Assembly (NCBI GenBank): GCA_009823505.1
Contig: VZQC01001008.1
Location: 3,286,303 to 3,350,302, forward strand
Direction: 5' to 3'
DNA length: 64,000 bases
Source of the DNA: Rhizomys pruinosus
Lineage: Eukaryota; Chordata; Mammalia; Rodentia; Spalacidae
The notes beneath the pieces were generated by a model. That model saw only the letters and a list, made by a program, of their open reading frames with translations, was not told the origin of the DNA and searched no databases. Made by a program: the position numbers and the translations under genes. Numbering within the stretch: the first letter of the stretch is position 1; every line of letters starts with the position of its first letter. This document shows positions 11,160-21,241 of this stretch, piece after piece.

Positions 11160-11840
11160 CGGGTGTGACGGTTCTTTTAGCTGGAGTTGACTCCTTTTAG
11201 TCTAGCTCTTTCTGCTATACAACTACTCATCTCATATTTTGGCCATATTCTGACGTACTACTTCCCCGCTTAGCACTTCACTGTTTTGCTGTACCAAACA
11301 AGAAGACATCTGTGGGCATATAGATTGAATCAGTGACAAAAATGCCAACTTTAAGACATAATCCCTGCATCCACTCAACACACAGACTGCCGGCGGGGTG
11401 GAACGAAATCCCAAGGCTCGAAGCGGAGGTCTCAAGGTCGTACACCGATGGGAGCATGTTCTTCTCTGCAGTCGTGTAGCGCCATGCGCTCGTACCAGTA
11501 AGTTTATCATGATCAGCAATCACACTGCATCACTCCTGGGCAGGGTGGGGTGCGGGGGTGCGGGGAGGCTATTCTTGTAGCTAGTAGGTCAATCCACAGA
11601 CCCGTATCCCAGCTCCACCAGCTTCGGTCTAGCACACAACACTCCCTGGGCCCTTGTCCCCCAATGAAAGACCTGATCTCCTCCTACAGCGACTACTAGC
11701 AGCTAATGCAGGCCATACTGTCCTGCAGTCTCCTACACTCCTTCTGCTGACTGCGAAGCAGGACAAGTGCAACTATCCAGGCTCGTACGGTATCGGTGAA
11801 CAGGATGGCCTTCCCTGCTGCGACTTGGAGTTGTGACTAA
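11160..11840. other. Unassigned CpG-bearing block, possible decayed pseudogene
   Basis: This block contains several CpGs (tcgtacaccgatggg, tgtagcgccatgcgctcgta, gtacggtatcggtg) that its AT-rich surroundings lack, and there is no SINE inside. The minus strand carries an 81-codon frame at 11278-11523 with mixed, protein-like composition, but I do not recognise it. It could be a decayed processed pseudogene, an LTR or unique DNA. No poly(A) tail or TSD was found. Confidence 0.35.
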
Positions 11841-11841
11841 G

Positions 11842-12059
11842 TTTTTTTTTTTTATATTTATATTTATTTGTATGTGTATGAATGTACTGTCAGCATTAGG
11901 TTTGTGCACCTTGTGTGCAATGCCTCGAGGTCAGAAGAGGGCTCAGGATTCCCCTGGAACTGGTTCTCAGCCGCCATGTGTGTGCTGGGGATCAAACCCT
12001 GGTCCTCTGCAAGAGCAGTTGGCGCTCCTAACTAACTGCTAGGCCATCTCTCCAGCCCC
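11842..12059 (-). mobile_element. B2 SINE
   Basis: Antisense B2: gtatgtgtatgaatgtactg to aggccatctctccagcccc. It is the subfamily without the 17-bp internal duplication. Confidence 0.93.
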
Positions 12060-12180
12060 TGACTAGTTTTTTGACTGTTTCTGCCACTAGCCAGCTCTCC
12101 TGGGATATATGTCCTTCACCTGTTCCATGGGTGGGGAAGTTAGGTTGTAATCTGCATGCTAACACCATGTGACTTTAAAA

Positions 12181-12424
12181 TTTTTTTTTTATTAATTTTT
12201 TTATTTATTTCTGTATGTGTACGAATGTACTGTCTGCATGCAAGTCTGTGCACCCGTGTCGTGCAATGCCGCGGAGGTCAGAAGTGGGTGTCGGATTCCC
12301 CTGGAGCTGGAGTTCTCCTGGAATTGGAATTTCAGACAGCTCTCAGCCGCCATGTGGGTGCTGGGGATCGAACCCGGGTCCTCTGCAAGAGTGGCTCTTA
12401 ACCGCTAGGCCATCTCTCCAGCCC
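12181..12424 (-). mobile_element. B2 SINE with target-site duplication
   Basis: Antisense B2 carrying the internal duplication (ctggagctggagttctcctg then gaattggaatt). The TSD ccatgtgactttaa is at 12165-12178 and 12425-12438. Confidence 0.96.
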
Positions 12425-12439
12425 CCATGTGACTTTAAT

Positions 12440-15205
12440 AAACCATTAGCATTTGTAGAGAACAAGAGAGCAGGCAAATGACACCCTTCAGAAAAGATTA
12501 TAATCTTTTCTGTCAGGATGGGGCTGTGTACCTGAGTTTTCTTGGAGGTCACTAGTTGATCAGCCCAAGTATTTTGCTGTCTGCTGAGCTAGCTACCCCA
12601 GCACAGGAGGGCAAACAGGCCTCCCTGGAGTGATGAACAAGGGATTCTTGAGGCTGAAGCTAGAAGTGGCCACAAGCCAGTGACCACAGATCAAAGCTAT
12701 TTACTGATGAATGACAGGCCTTTCTGGTGTGGAGGAGCTGGGACTAGGGGGCTGGATGTGGTGGATGTTCTATGATGGAAGTTTTTCCCTGTGCCTGCTT
12801 CTAGAAAGCTGTTCTGACCTATGCACACCGCCTACCCACCCACCCCCACCCCCGCGTTCCTTGGGCTTCCAAGAGGCTGCTCATGTGATCTAGGGTGCTG
12901 GCTGAGGCTTTGCAGGGCTCCAGAAGGGCATCATCCCCAGACCCATCCCTTCTCCTTCCACAAAAGAGGGCTGGGGTTCAGGCAGTAAACCTGAGCCCAT
13001 GTCAGGCTTCTTTGCCGCCGCCCCGTGCCCCCCCTCCACACACACTGGGGAAACAGCAGGAAATTTCTAAAACACAGGCTCCTAAGAGGCCCACAGAAAG
13101 CAGAAAGGAGTTGTGGTTTGTGCAGCAGCTGTTGGAGCCTGGGAGGCGGTGCCCACCTGGCGGGGGCAGGGCGGGTAGGCCTATTCGGCTGGGTGGTGCT
13201 ATGTAATCGGTAGCCTGCTCTTTGGACCGGAGGATGGAGCTGCTGCGGGTCAGCGCCTGGCGGGGCTCTCGGGATCTGAGCTGGAACACGACACTGTCCC
13301 AGAAGCCAGCTGCACTTGTGTGCCTCTGCTGCGGGATGGTGGCGCCCAGCCCTAGTGAGGGGTTTGGTGGGAGGAGAGCCTCTGCACTCTGGTCCCCCTC
13401 CTTCCTGGGTTCCCCTCCTCCCAGCCGGCCTCTGCAGGGAACACGCTGTTCCCGCCCAGGCCTGCGGCTTGGGCAAGAGCGTGTGGGACGCCGCGTTCCC
13501 TGATAAGATGAGGCAATCGTGCTTAGCCGGCGCTGCTCGCTGCTTGCTGTGGCCTCGCGGCGGCGCCAGGGAACATTTATGTAACCTTGGCCCTGTGCGC
13601 CAGCACCCACGGCCAGCCCCACCGCCCACAGAACACTGCACCCCCTCGATGCCAGCTCCACCCCGAAGCCCCACACCAAACCCTTAAGGCCCCTGCACGC
13701 GTCCTTCTGGCTTTCATTTGGCCTATAACTTCTGGCTCTGCCTGCCCACAGCATTTCCCCTCACCCTGTGACCCACCAACACAGCTAGCCCTCTCCCAGC
13801 TCCTTAACAGTGGCTGCCCTTTCTGCAGTCCCCTTTCCCCTCCTACCCTGCCCACCCAGCCCCAGCTCCTCAAAGCCAACCCTCCCAGTCTCCTTTCTCT
13901 TACCCAGTTTCCCCTTCAAAAACCTAATCCCTGTTTTACCCCTGCCTCTAGCCCCCTCCCGCGAAGCACACATGCACCTGCCTTGGGCATTCAGAGCTCT
14001 GTCCCTGGCACCTTCTGGCTTCTGAGAGTGGGGTCTCCTGGGATCTGGGTGGCTTTGTAATATGTATGAAGGCCAGCTCTCTTCCTGAGAGGGCTGGTAC
14101 TCCTTTTTTCTAAGGTAGACTGCACCCTCTCCTTGGGTGGGCTGTGTCCAGGAGGGCTGTAGCAGGATTTTGGGGGTGGAGCCAGATCCCTTTGCTGTGA
14201 TGGGAAGTGGGATCACCAGCTGTAGTATTGGGCTGGCTTGCCCCACCCACCTTCATTTTCCTGTGTCCTGCGCTCTTTCAGCTCAGCCACTCCACCCTGA
14301 GGTGGGTCTAGAACAGCACTTTGGGGGTACCCACAGGCTCCTGTGACCCTTTCAGGGGGCCATGAGATCAAAACTGTTTCAACTACAGTAGCATTATCTA
14401 CCTTTGTTCCCCACAAAGAGTGCAGTGGAACATTACAGAAGCTATGTGATATGTGATGACCTCAGTCCTCTGGACAGCTACTAGGATGTGTGCTTGGGTT
14501 TAAGAGTTTTTTTTTTCTTCCTCTAATACAATAAATATCAATGGTTGTAACCCATATAAGTAGAAGCTCTTCAGAGAGTTCACTGAAAATGCAAGTGAAT
14601 ATGCCCTGAAGGTGGAGTTTTCTGTTTCTCCAACACGTAGTCAGGCAGCCTCCATTATAGGTGCTAGTGCTTATCAATCTCCTTGGCACACTTGGAATGT
14701 CGCCACTGGGGCAGGCTACCAGGTAAGGGGTGCCCCACATAAGCTATAACTTCTGTCTGTAAACCCCCTTACTAGAAATGGGGTGATGGAGGAATAGAGA
14801 GCAGGTGGGAGGCCAGCATGTGTCTAGGTGGGGACCATGTCCCTAGGGCCCTGCCTTGAGCAGTGAAAGTGCTGAGATACTGGTGCCAGATGCCAAGAGC
14901 TGGTGCTGACTGGGTGCAGACTATCCTTTTTTTCCTCCCCAGGATACACCTGGCACCAGTAGCCGGTCTGCTACATTCTGACCTTCTCTGTAGCCCGGAT
15001 ATCATCACATGGCTCATCTGTAAATAGTATTCATCTCTTGTGTTTGACAGGGGTGCAAGCAGAAGGACCTGGAAAAAAGAGTAAGAGCCTAAGGCTATTA
15101 GGAAGCAAGGTGAATCTGTATTCAATTGATTCTGCCTCAATCCTGAACCCCATCCCCCCTTCCCCAAGTTTGAGTAGATCCAGTGGTTGGAGATAACATG
15201 TGAAT
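12440..15205. other. SINE-free, partly GC-rich intronic block
   Basis: Nearly 2.8 kb without B1 or B2. The core at about 12890-13690 is GC-rich with many CpGs. Long overlapping frames on both strands (for example 13002-13754 minus) reflect GC content: they lack recognisable domains and codon bias. I interpret it as possible regulatory DNA rather than a gene. Confidence 0.5.
13106..13507. promoter_or_regulatory. Candidate haematopoietic-type enhancer words (RUNX, E-box, GATA)
   Basis: TGTGGTTT (RUNX) lies at 13112-13119, CAGCTG (E-box) at 13126-13131 and CTGATAAG (GATA) at 13500-13507, within the GC-rich SINE-free block of Klf13 intron 1. Word matches only. Confidence 0.3.
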
Positions 15206-15209
15206 AATA

Positions 15210-15345
15210 ATGGTAGCTAACAGGGCAGGAGTGAACATTTACATTTCAAACATGCTGAGCCCAGTGCCATAGCTGGTTGTATACATCCTGTGGCACCACC
15301 ACGTGGACCCTACGTGAGATGAGAATGGGACGTGAGAATGGGAGG
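15210..15345 (+). mobile_element. MIR-like ancient SINE remnant
   Basis: aataatggtagctaacaggg and acatgctgagcccagtgcca resemble the MIR core, heavily decayed. Confidence 0.4.
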
Positions 15346-15347
15346 GA

Positions 15348-15735
15348 CATATTCACTTCCTGTGGCTGCTATAATACGTTACTACAAACGAGGTGGTTGA
15401 AAACAGCAGAAATGTACATTCAGAGTTCCTGAACCCAGAAGTCTGAGAGCAAGGTAGATGTCGGCAGGCTTGGTTCCTCCCGAGGCTCCCGGGAAAAGCC
15501 TGCCCGCCCGCTCCTTGCTTCTCTCCTGGCTTCCAGTGTGAAACTAGCAATCCAGAGCTCCTGCAGGTGGGTCACAGCTCTTCTCTTAGCTCCGTTTTCC
15601 CTTGTTTCCCCTCCAGGAACTTGTGACTTCATTTCATGGTTTTTACATTTTATATCTATCTACAAAGACCTTTTTTCCAAATTGGGGCACATCACTAGTT
15701 TTGTGGGTTAAGACTTGGGCATATCTTTTCATTGC
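15348..15735 (-). mobile_element. MLT1-like MaLR LTR (ancient)
   Basis: Antisense features: cctgtggctgctataatacg, cagaaatgtacattcagagt, ggcttggttcctcccgagg, and a right end tgtgggttaagacttgggca matching the conserved LTR start. Non-coding. Confidence 0.65.
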
Positions 15736-15999
15736 TCACCCTGCCGTAGGCAGTAAGGAGCTTGCCTGGGGACTGCCATCAGTCTCGTAGATGTAGATGC
15801 AGGGTCTGACTTGATACATGTAATGCCAGACCTTCCCAGTGATGAATGTTCCTTGTGAGTCCCAAAGTAAAATTAACATGTGACATTTCTCACTCTTTTG
15901 TTGACAAGATTCTCCACCTCCATCTCCCCTGGAACCAGTTAGCAATTTATTCAGACTCTGGCATTTCTTCAAACATGGCTTTGAAAATGTTGGGCTAGA

Positions 16000-16000
16000 T

Positions 16001-16047
<47 letters not shown>

Positions 16048-16188
16048 TTTTTGAGACAGGGTCTTCCTTTAGTCCCAACTGGCCTGGAACTTGCTCTGTA
16101 GACCAGGCTGGCCTTGAAGTCACAGAGATTCACCTGCTTCTGCCTCCCAAGTACTGGGATTGAAGGCGTGTGCCACCACGCCCGGCTG
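16000..16188 (-). mobile_element. B1 SINE with (ATTT)n tail
   Basis: The tail has expanded to about 12 ATTT units (16000-16050). The body runs to ccaccacgcccggct. TSD ggctagat at 15992-16000 and again near 16189-16196. Confidence 0.94.
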
Positions 16189-16204
16189 GGGCTAGATATT
16201 TTTT

Positions 16205-16385
16205 TAAAATATATTTAAACATTGCTTTTTTTGTGTGATGGGGGAGTTATGTGCCTGCTATGAGAGGTCAAAGAACAACTTTGAGGAGTTGGGTTCTCTT
16301 CCTCTACCATGTGGGTCTTAGGGATCAAACTTGGGTTCTTAGGCTTGGTGGCAAGCACTTTTACTTACCTCTTGAGCCATCTTTC
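16205..16385 (-). mobile_element. B3 SINE
   Basis: Antisense: ccatgtgggtcttagggatc, taggcttggtggcaagcac, tcttgagccatcttt. Confidence 0.75.
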
Positions 16386-16417
16386 AAAAGCCCTTTGTCC
16401 CTTTTCCTTCCTGCACC

Positions 16418-16536
16418 CTGCTTTTCTTAGACAGGTCTCCCTGTATCCCCAGCTCCAGCTGCCTCCATCTCACAGAGATACTCTTGGTTCTGTCTCCAAA
16501 GTGCTGAGATTAAAGGCATATTCCACCACACCTAGC
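16418..16536 (-). mobile_element. Diverged B1 SINE
   Basis: Antisense: cttagacaggtctccctgta to attaaaggcatattccacca. Confidence 0.8.
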
Positions 16537-16553
16537 TACTAATATTATTTTTA

Positions 16554-16780
16554 TATATATTTAAATTTTATTTATTTTTGTATGTGTATGAATGTACTAT
16601 TTGCATGTAGGTTTGTGCACCCATGTCATGCAATGCCTCGGGGGTCAGAAGAGGGCGTCAGATTCCCCTGGAACTGGAGTTAAAGACGGTTCTCAGCCTC
16701 TTTGTAGGTGCTGGGGGTCGAACCTGGGTCCTCTGCAAGAGCAGTCGATGCTCTTAACCACTAGGCCATCTCCCCAGCCC
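16554..16780 (-). mobile_element. B2 SINE with target-site duplication
   Basis: Antisense B2 of the form lacking the duplication. TSD taatattattttta lies either side (about 16539-16553 and 16782-16796). Confidence 0.93.
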
Positions 16781-16927
16781 CTTAATATTATTTTTAAAAA
16801 GACCCATAATGCAGAAAAGGTTACAAGCAAAAGTATGTTCAATTCAATCCAATCCAATCCCCAGAATCTAATACTTTTTCTGATTTTAGCTGTCTAGTAG
16901 TTACTGTCAAAAGTGAACTAATATGGT

Positions 16928-17138
16928 GGGCTGGAGAGATAGCCTAGCGGTTAAGAGTGCTGACCGCTCTTGCAGAGGACCCGGGTTCGATCCCCAGCAC
17001 CCACATGGCGGCTGAGAACCGTCTGTAACTCCAATTCTAGGTGAACTCCAGTTCCAGGGGAATCCGAGACCCTCTTCTGACCCCTGCAGCATTGCACGAC
17101 ATGGGTGCACAGACCTACATGCAGACAGTACATGCATA

Positions 17139-17179
<41 letters not shown>
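16928..17179 (+). mobile_element. B2 SINE with 18-bp target-site duplication
   Basis: Sense B2 with intact tRNA-like head (ggttcgatccccagc B box) and internal duplication. The tail is aaat x ~11. TSD aaagtgaactaatatggt at 16910-16927 and 17180-17197. Confidence 0.97.
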
Positions 17180-17181
<2 letters not shown>

Positions 17182-17394
17182 AGTGAACTAATATGGTTGA
17201 AATGAATCTGTTTCTTAATCAAGTTTAGTCTTTTTGTGCAGTTAAGTTTAAGAATTTACTTTATTCCTATTACTCCCACCTCTTCCTCCTGAATTGATGA
17301 ATATATAGTTATCACAACTCCACTGTGTATTTTTCCAGCTTTCCCTGAGACCCACATTTTTTTTTTAAATAGCACCACTCATCATTTTTTTGGA

Positions 17395-17635
17395 AGTTTT
17401 TAAATTATTTTATTTTTGTATGTGTATGAATGTACTGTCTGCATGCAGGTTTGTGCACCCGTCTCATGCATTGCTGTGGAGGTCAGAAGAGGGTGTCGGA
17501 TTCCCCTGGAACTGGAGTTCTCCTGGAATTGGAGTTACAGATGGTTCTTAGCTGCCATATTGGTGCTGGGGATGGAACCCGGGTCCTCTGCAAGAGCAGT
17601 TGGTGCTCTTAACCGCTAGGCTATCTCTCCAGCCC
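17395..17635 (-). mobile_element. B2 SINE, first of two at one target
   Basis: Antisense B2 with internal duplication, ending aggctatctctccagcccc. Followed at once by gagacccacatttt. Confidence 0.94.
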
Positions 17636-17650
17636 CGAGACCCACATTTT

Positions 17651-17885
17651 CTTTTTTTTTTTTTTTAATTACTTAAAAAAATATATTTTATTTATGTGTA
17701 TGAATGTACTGTCTGCATGTAGGTCTGTGTACCCGTGAGAGGGTGTCGGATTCCCCTGGAACTGGAGTTCTCCTGGAATTGGAGTTACAGACGGTTCTCA
17801 ACCGCCATGTGGGTGCTGGGGATTGAACCTGGGTCCTCTGCAAGAGCAGTCGGTGCTCTTAACCGCTAGGCTATCTCTCCAGCCC
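17651..17885 (-). mobile_element. B2 SINE, second at same target, internally deleted
   Basis: Antisense B2 lacking about 30 bp between the acccg and agagggtgtcgg segments. Flanked by the same gagacccacatttt on both sides (17637-17650 and 17887-17900). Confidence 0.94.
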
Positions 17886-17900
17886 CGAGACCCACATTTT

Positions 17901-18210
17901 CTAATGGAGCTGTGGTCTTTGCTGCACTCTTTCTGAACAGTGTTGAAATGTAGCGCTCAGTTGTGTGACTTGACTATAAAGTCTGCGTCCATGTGCTGGG
18001 ATGGCATTTCTTCTTGCCTTCTGCCATTTCATGGGATTGTTGAGAAGTATACATTATGTAACATAGAAAAAGCGCCTTGAGCCATACCGCTCTTTCTGGT
18101 TGCACGTTGCCATCTGGCATGTTAGCTTGCTTTTAATTTCATCAGTATGTCTTACATGCAAATTTCTTACGTATTTCTTAGAGATTGCAGTCACCATTTA
18201 AAAAAAGTTT
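17901..18210. other. Unique intronic sequence
   Basis: No gene or repeat recognised. Confidence 0.5.
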
Positions 18211-18211
18211 T

Positions 18212-18342
18212 AGCTGGGCCTGATGGTGCACACCTTTAATTCCAGCACTAGAGAAGCAGAGGCAGGCAGATCTGAGATCCAGGCCAGCCTGGTCTACATA
18301 GGGAGTTCCAGGCCATCTGAAGCCACAGGGAGACCTTCTCTC
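18212..18342 (+). mobile_element. B1 SINE (old)
   Basis: Sense: gctgggcctgatggtgcaca to gggagaccttctctcat. Confidence 0.87.
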
Positions 18343-18805
18343 ATATCTATGCCCTATTGATCATGTTCTTTGCTCAGAAGTAATTTCCTGGGATGAGCCC
18401 TGGTACTCTGCCCCAGTTGCCTCCCCAGGCCTCTGTCCTGCCCTTGATTTCATTTCATTTCATGTCCCTCACTGTCTCCATATGGTTGGTTTCTTGGTTT
18501 TCTCTCAGTTTTGCTGGATTATTTTGTGAGATGTAAGCTTAGAAGTCCCTGTTTTGCAAACCAGCATGCAGTCTGGATTGTGTCCTCTGCCCCAGCCTTG
18601 TTCCCCCAGGATAGGGTGTTAGTTTTTCCCTTTCCACTCCATTGTGTTGAGATCACTACTTACTATTGTGATTTTGCTGAAAATCTAGCAGCAACTGCTT
18701 TTCTGCTCTTGCCCTTCCCACCTCTACCCAAATTTCCCATCTCTCCTGTTATTCTCTTTGTACCCTTTCTATATACATACTTTCTGACAAATACTGCCTT
18801 GTTTT
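18343..18805. other. Unique intronic sequence
   Basis: Pyrimidine-rich on the + strand, no recognised element. A 114-codon frame at 18511-18855 runs into the neighbouring CCCCT repeat and LTR and is not supported as a gene. Confidence 0.5.
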
Positions 18806-18827
18806 TCCCTCCCCTCCCCTCCCCTCC
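18806..18827 (+). repeat. (CCCCT)n, left part
   Basis: Four CCCCT units directly abut the LTR. Confidence 0.85.
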
Positions 18828-19230
18828 TGTTCTAGTTTGTCTTCCATTGCTGTGACGAAACACTCTGACCGACACCAACTTGGGGAGGAAAGGGTTTATT
18901 CAGCTTACATCTCCTGGGTCACAGTTCATCACTCAGGGAGCCTAAGGTAGGAACTCAGGGCAGGAACCTGGAGGCAGGAGCTGAAGCACAGGCCATGGAG
19001 GAATGCTGTTCACTGACTTGCCCCCTGGCTCATGTCCAGCCTGCCTTCTTATACAGTATATAACAACCTGCCCAGGGGCACCACTCATTGTGGGCTGGGC
19101 CCTTCCACACTGCTCGACCATCAAGACAATACTCCACAGATGTGTCCACAGGCCAATCCAATGGAGCCAATTTCCCAATTGCGGCTCCCTCAACCCAGGT
19201 GTGTCAAGTTGACACTAAAGCTATCCAGCA
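18828..19230 (-). mobile_element. Solo MaLR LTR (MT-like) inside a CCCCT repeat
   Basis: Antisense LTR of about 400 bp, starting tgttctagtttgtcttccat and ending ctatccagca. Internal features are ggaaagggtttattcagctt (antisense poly(A) signal region) and gtgtcaagttgacac near the 5' LTR end. CCCCT units flank both sides. Non-coding. Confidence 0.85.
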
Positions 19231-19262
19231 CCCCTCCCCTCCCCTCCCCTCCCCTCCCCTCT
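19231..19262 (+). repeat. (CCCCT)n, right part
   Basis: Six CCCCT units resume after the LTR, continuing the 18806-18827 tract. Confidence 0.9.
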
Positions 19263-19295
19263 TTTCTTTTTTTCCCCTATCTTTGTTTTTTTGGG

Positions 19296-19470
19296 GGGCT
19301 TTTTTTTTTTTTTTTTTTTTGGGGTCTTTCGAGACAGGGTCCTCCCTGTGAGCCCCAGCTGTCCCTGGACTCCATCTCTGTAGACCAGCTGGCCTTGAAC
19401 TCAAGATCTGCCTGCCTCGCCTCACAAGTGGTTGGGATTATAGCCTGTGCCCCATGCCACGGCGCCTGGG
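19296..19470 (-). mobile_element. B1 SINE, low-quality copy
   Basis: Antisense B1 with an unusual density of one-base insertions and deletions (gggtcctccctgtgagcccc, tagaccagctggcc), resembling unpolished sequence. Confidence 0.85.
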
Positions 19471-19471
19471 T

Positions 19472-19751
19472 TTTTTTTTTTTTTTTTTTTTCCCCCTTTA
19501 TTTATTTCTTTTTTTTTTTTTTTTTCTATTATTGTTTTTTTAATTTTTACAATTTATTGTGTATGAATTGTATTGCCTGCATGTTGGTAGGATACACCCA
19601 TGTCATGAGTGCACATTGAGGTCAGACAGGGTGTCAATTTGCATTCCCCTGAACTGGAGGTAAGTAGTTCTTAGCGCCATGTGGGTGCTGGAACAAACCT
19701 GGTCTTCTGCAAGAGCAGTCGGTCTAAACCGCTGAGCCATCTCTCAGCCCT
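19472..19751 (-). mobile_element. B2 SINE, low-quality copy
   Basis: Antisense B2 recognisable by gtatgaattgtattgcctgc, gtgggtgctggaacaaacct and gagccatctctcagccc, with many small deletions. Confidence 0.82.
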
Positions 19752-19814
19752 ATTTTCATTTTTTCAAATCAGTATCGTGCGCTGTTAGATCTTACTACCC
19801 CCTGTATTGATGTC

Positions 19815-20014
19815 GTGGGCTTTTTTTTTTTTTTTGTTTTTTTTTTTTTCCTTATGTTTTATTCAAAAGATTTATTTACTGTTTTTTTTTTTTTTTTTTT
19901 TTTTTCCCTACGTAGTTGAGAATTTCATATATACTATGTATCATGTTCATATCCCCCCTCACTTGTCCCCTTCAGCCCCTTCCCAACTTCATGTCCTCGT
20001 TTTTTGTTTGTTTG

Positions 20015-20053
<39 letters not shown>

Positions 20054-20180
20054 GTTTTGTTTTAATACCCCACTATGTCCATCAGTATTACCTGTATGTG
20101 CATGGGTAACTACTCATGACCATACCTCCAGGCTACTTGGTCTTGAAGGTCAGCTCCTAATATCTTTCCTCCAGAGAGGA
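19815..20180. mobile_element. Poly-T tracts and Lx-like LINE fragment
   Basis: T runs at 19820-19910 are followed by tcatatatactatgtatcatg, catatcccccctcacttgtc and ggtaactactcatgacc, similar in type to 650-1055. Assignment is tentative. Confidence 0.4.
20019..20047 (+). repeat. (GT)n microsatellite
   Basis: About 14 GT units. Confidence 0.93.
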
Positions 20181-20424
20181 AAGTTAATAAGGAAGATAGA
20201 CTACACATGGTCCTTGGCATCAGCAGCACTAGAACACCGACACACTCATTATTTCCTACAACTGTTTTTTGGTTGTCTTCTAGGATATTTCTTTGAGTAT
20301 ATTTCTAGCTTTTTGTGGAATTTTAATTTACGCAACAATATTTTCAATTTTAGGTGCTATTTTTTTGTTCTCTGAACTTCCTTTTAATGGTATCCTGTTT
20401 GCTTTGTGAATCAAATTGTGCCTA

Positions 20425-20536
20425 GGATTCCTCTGAGTGCTAATCAGGATCTTAGGCTGACAGTCTCCTGTTTCCTGGCTTGGATTCCTGAGAGTGCTGA
20501 TCAGGATTTTAGGCTGACTCTCCTGTTTCCTGGCTT
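20425..20536 (+). repeat. 57-bp direct tandem duplication
   Basis: ggattcctctgagtgctaat starts unit 1 (20425) and ggattcctgagagtgctgat unit 2 (20482). Both continue through caggat, ttaggctgac and tctcctgtttcctggctt. Confidence 0.93.
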
Positions 20537-20539
20537 CAC

Positions 20540-21205
20540 TCATTTTCCTCTGGAGTTGGTTGTTGGTCTTGGCCTTTCCTTTTCATACTGGCGATTTTCT
20601 TGGGCTGCCTGGCCATGCTTGAGTAGGTCTACTTATATTTAAGTTAGGTGGGTGATGTGGATTTCCCCCGGTTACAGGTGGGTGGGTTTCAAGTAGCAAT
20701 CGTTTCATATGGTTAAGTGTTTGGGTAAATGCTAGCCTGCCTGTCCCTTGATCTAAGCAAGCCAGAGTGGGTTCTAGACTGTAGTGAATTCTCACTGTCT
20801 GCCTCCTTTGCAGCTATGCAGGCCCCTCATGTGTGTCATCCTGCTTGAGACTGCAGGAGCCTGTTGGAAGTTTATGCACCCTGGGCTTACATGGGTCCTC
20901 TGTCAAAGCAGAAGTGAGCTCCTGGGCTGTAAAATCGGGACCTGGCCAATGCCATCAGACCACTCACGCTATACACAAGATAAAGGAGAGTCTTTCCTGG
21001 GGCTGCACCCCCTTCCCAGGAGCTGGTGACAGTCAGCCCTACATGGGGGCATTAGAAACTTGCATTTCATGGTCTTGGGAGGTCTACTGCTACAGAGCCT
21101 GGCTTGTTGCAGGGCTTGTTGCAGAAAATGGCCCAGAGGGTGGCCCAGGAGGAGGGCAGAGTGGATGGTGAGTAGGTCACAACCTGAGGGACTTACCTAG
21201 CACTG
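20540..21205. other. Unique intron sequence before Klf13 exon 2
   Basis: No repeat. Ordinary composition, leading into the acceptor. Confidence 0.6.
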
Positions 21206-21210
21206 GGGTG

Positions 21211-21241
21211 AACGACTGACCTCTGTCTCTGTCGCCCACAG
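21211..21241 (+). other. Klf13: Klf13 intron 1 splice acceptor
   Basis: A pyrimidine-rich tract (gacctctgtctctgtcgccc) runs into CAG at 21239-21241, immediately before the phase-1 coding start. The first exon bases are GTGAG, so the junction also spells a donor-like CAG|GTGAG. A reading frame uninterrupted to the Klf13 stop and the expected exon boundary inside the TGERP linker support this site. Confidence 0.9.

Larger units (their letters stand above)
1..21210 (+). other. Klf13: Klf13 intron 1, 3' portion (inferred)
   Basis: Everything upstream of the acceptor is non-coding. No sequence resembling Klf13 exon 1 (GC-rich, Ala/Pro-rich N-terminus plus finger 1) is present. The known gene has two coding exons separated by a long intron, so this region is taken as intron. 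Confidence 0.75.

Noticed and set aside
11640..11836. Faint resemblance to a LAMTOR2-like coding stretch
   Set aside because: Only short, gapped nucleotide similarity from memory (around acactccttctgctga). The frame does not hold and the resemblance fades downstream.
12890..13690. Klf13 exon 1
   Set aside because: The GC content is suggestive, but no frame encodes finger 1 or the Ala/Pro-rich N-terminus.
13002..13754. 250-codon minus-strand ORF (and overlapping 247-codon frame)
   Set aside because: Lies in GC-rich DNA with long frames on both strands. There is no recognisable domain, splice signal or codon bias, and composition alone explains it.
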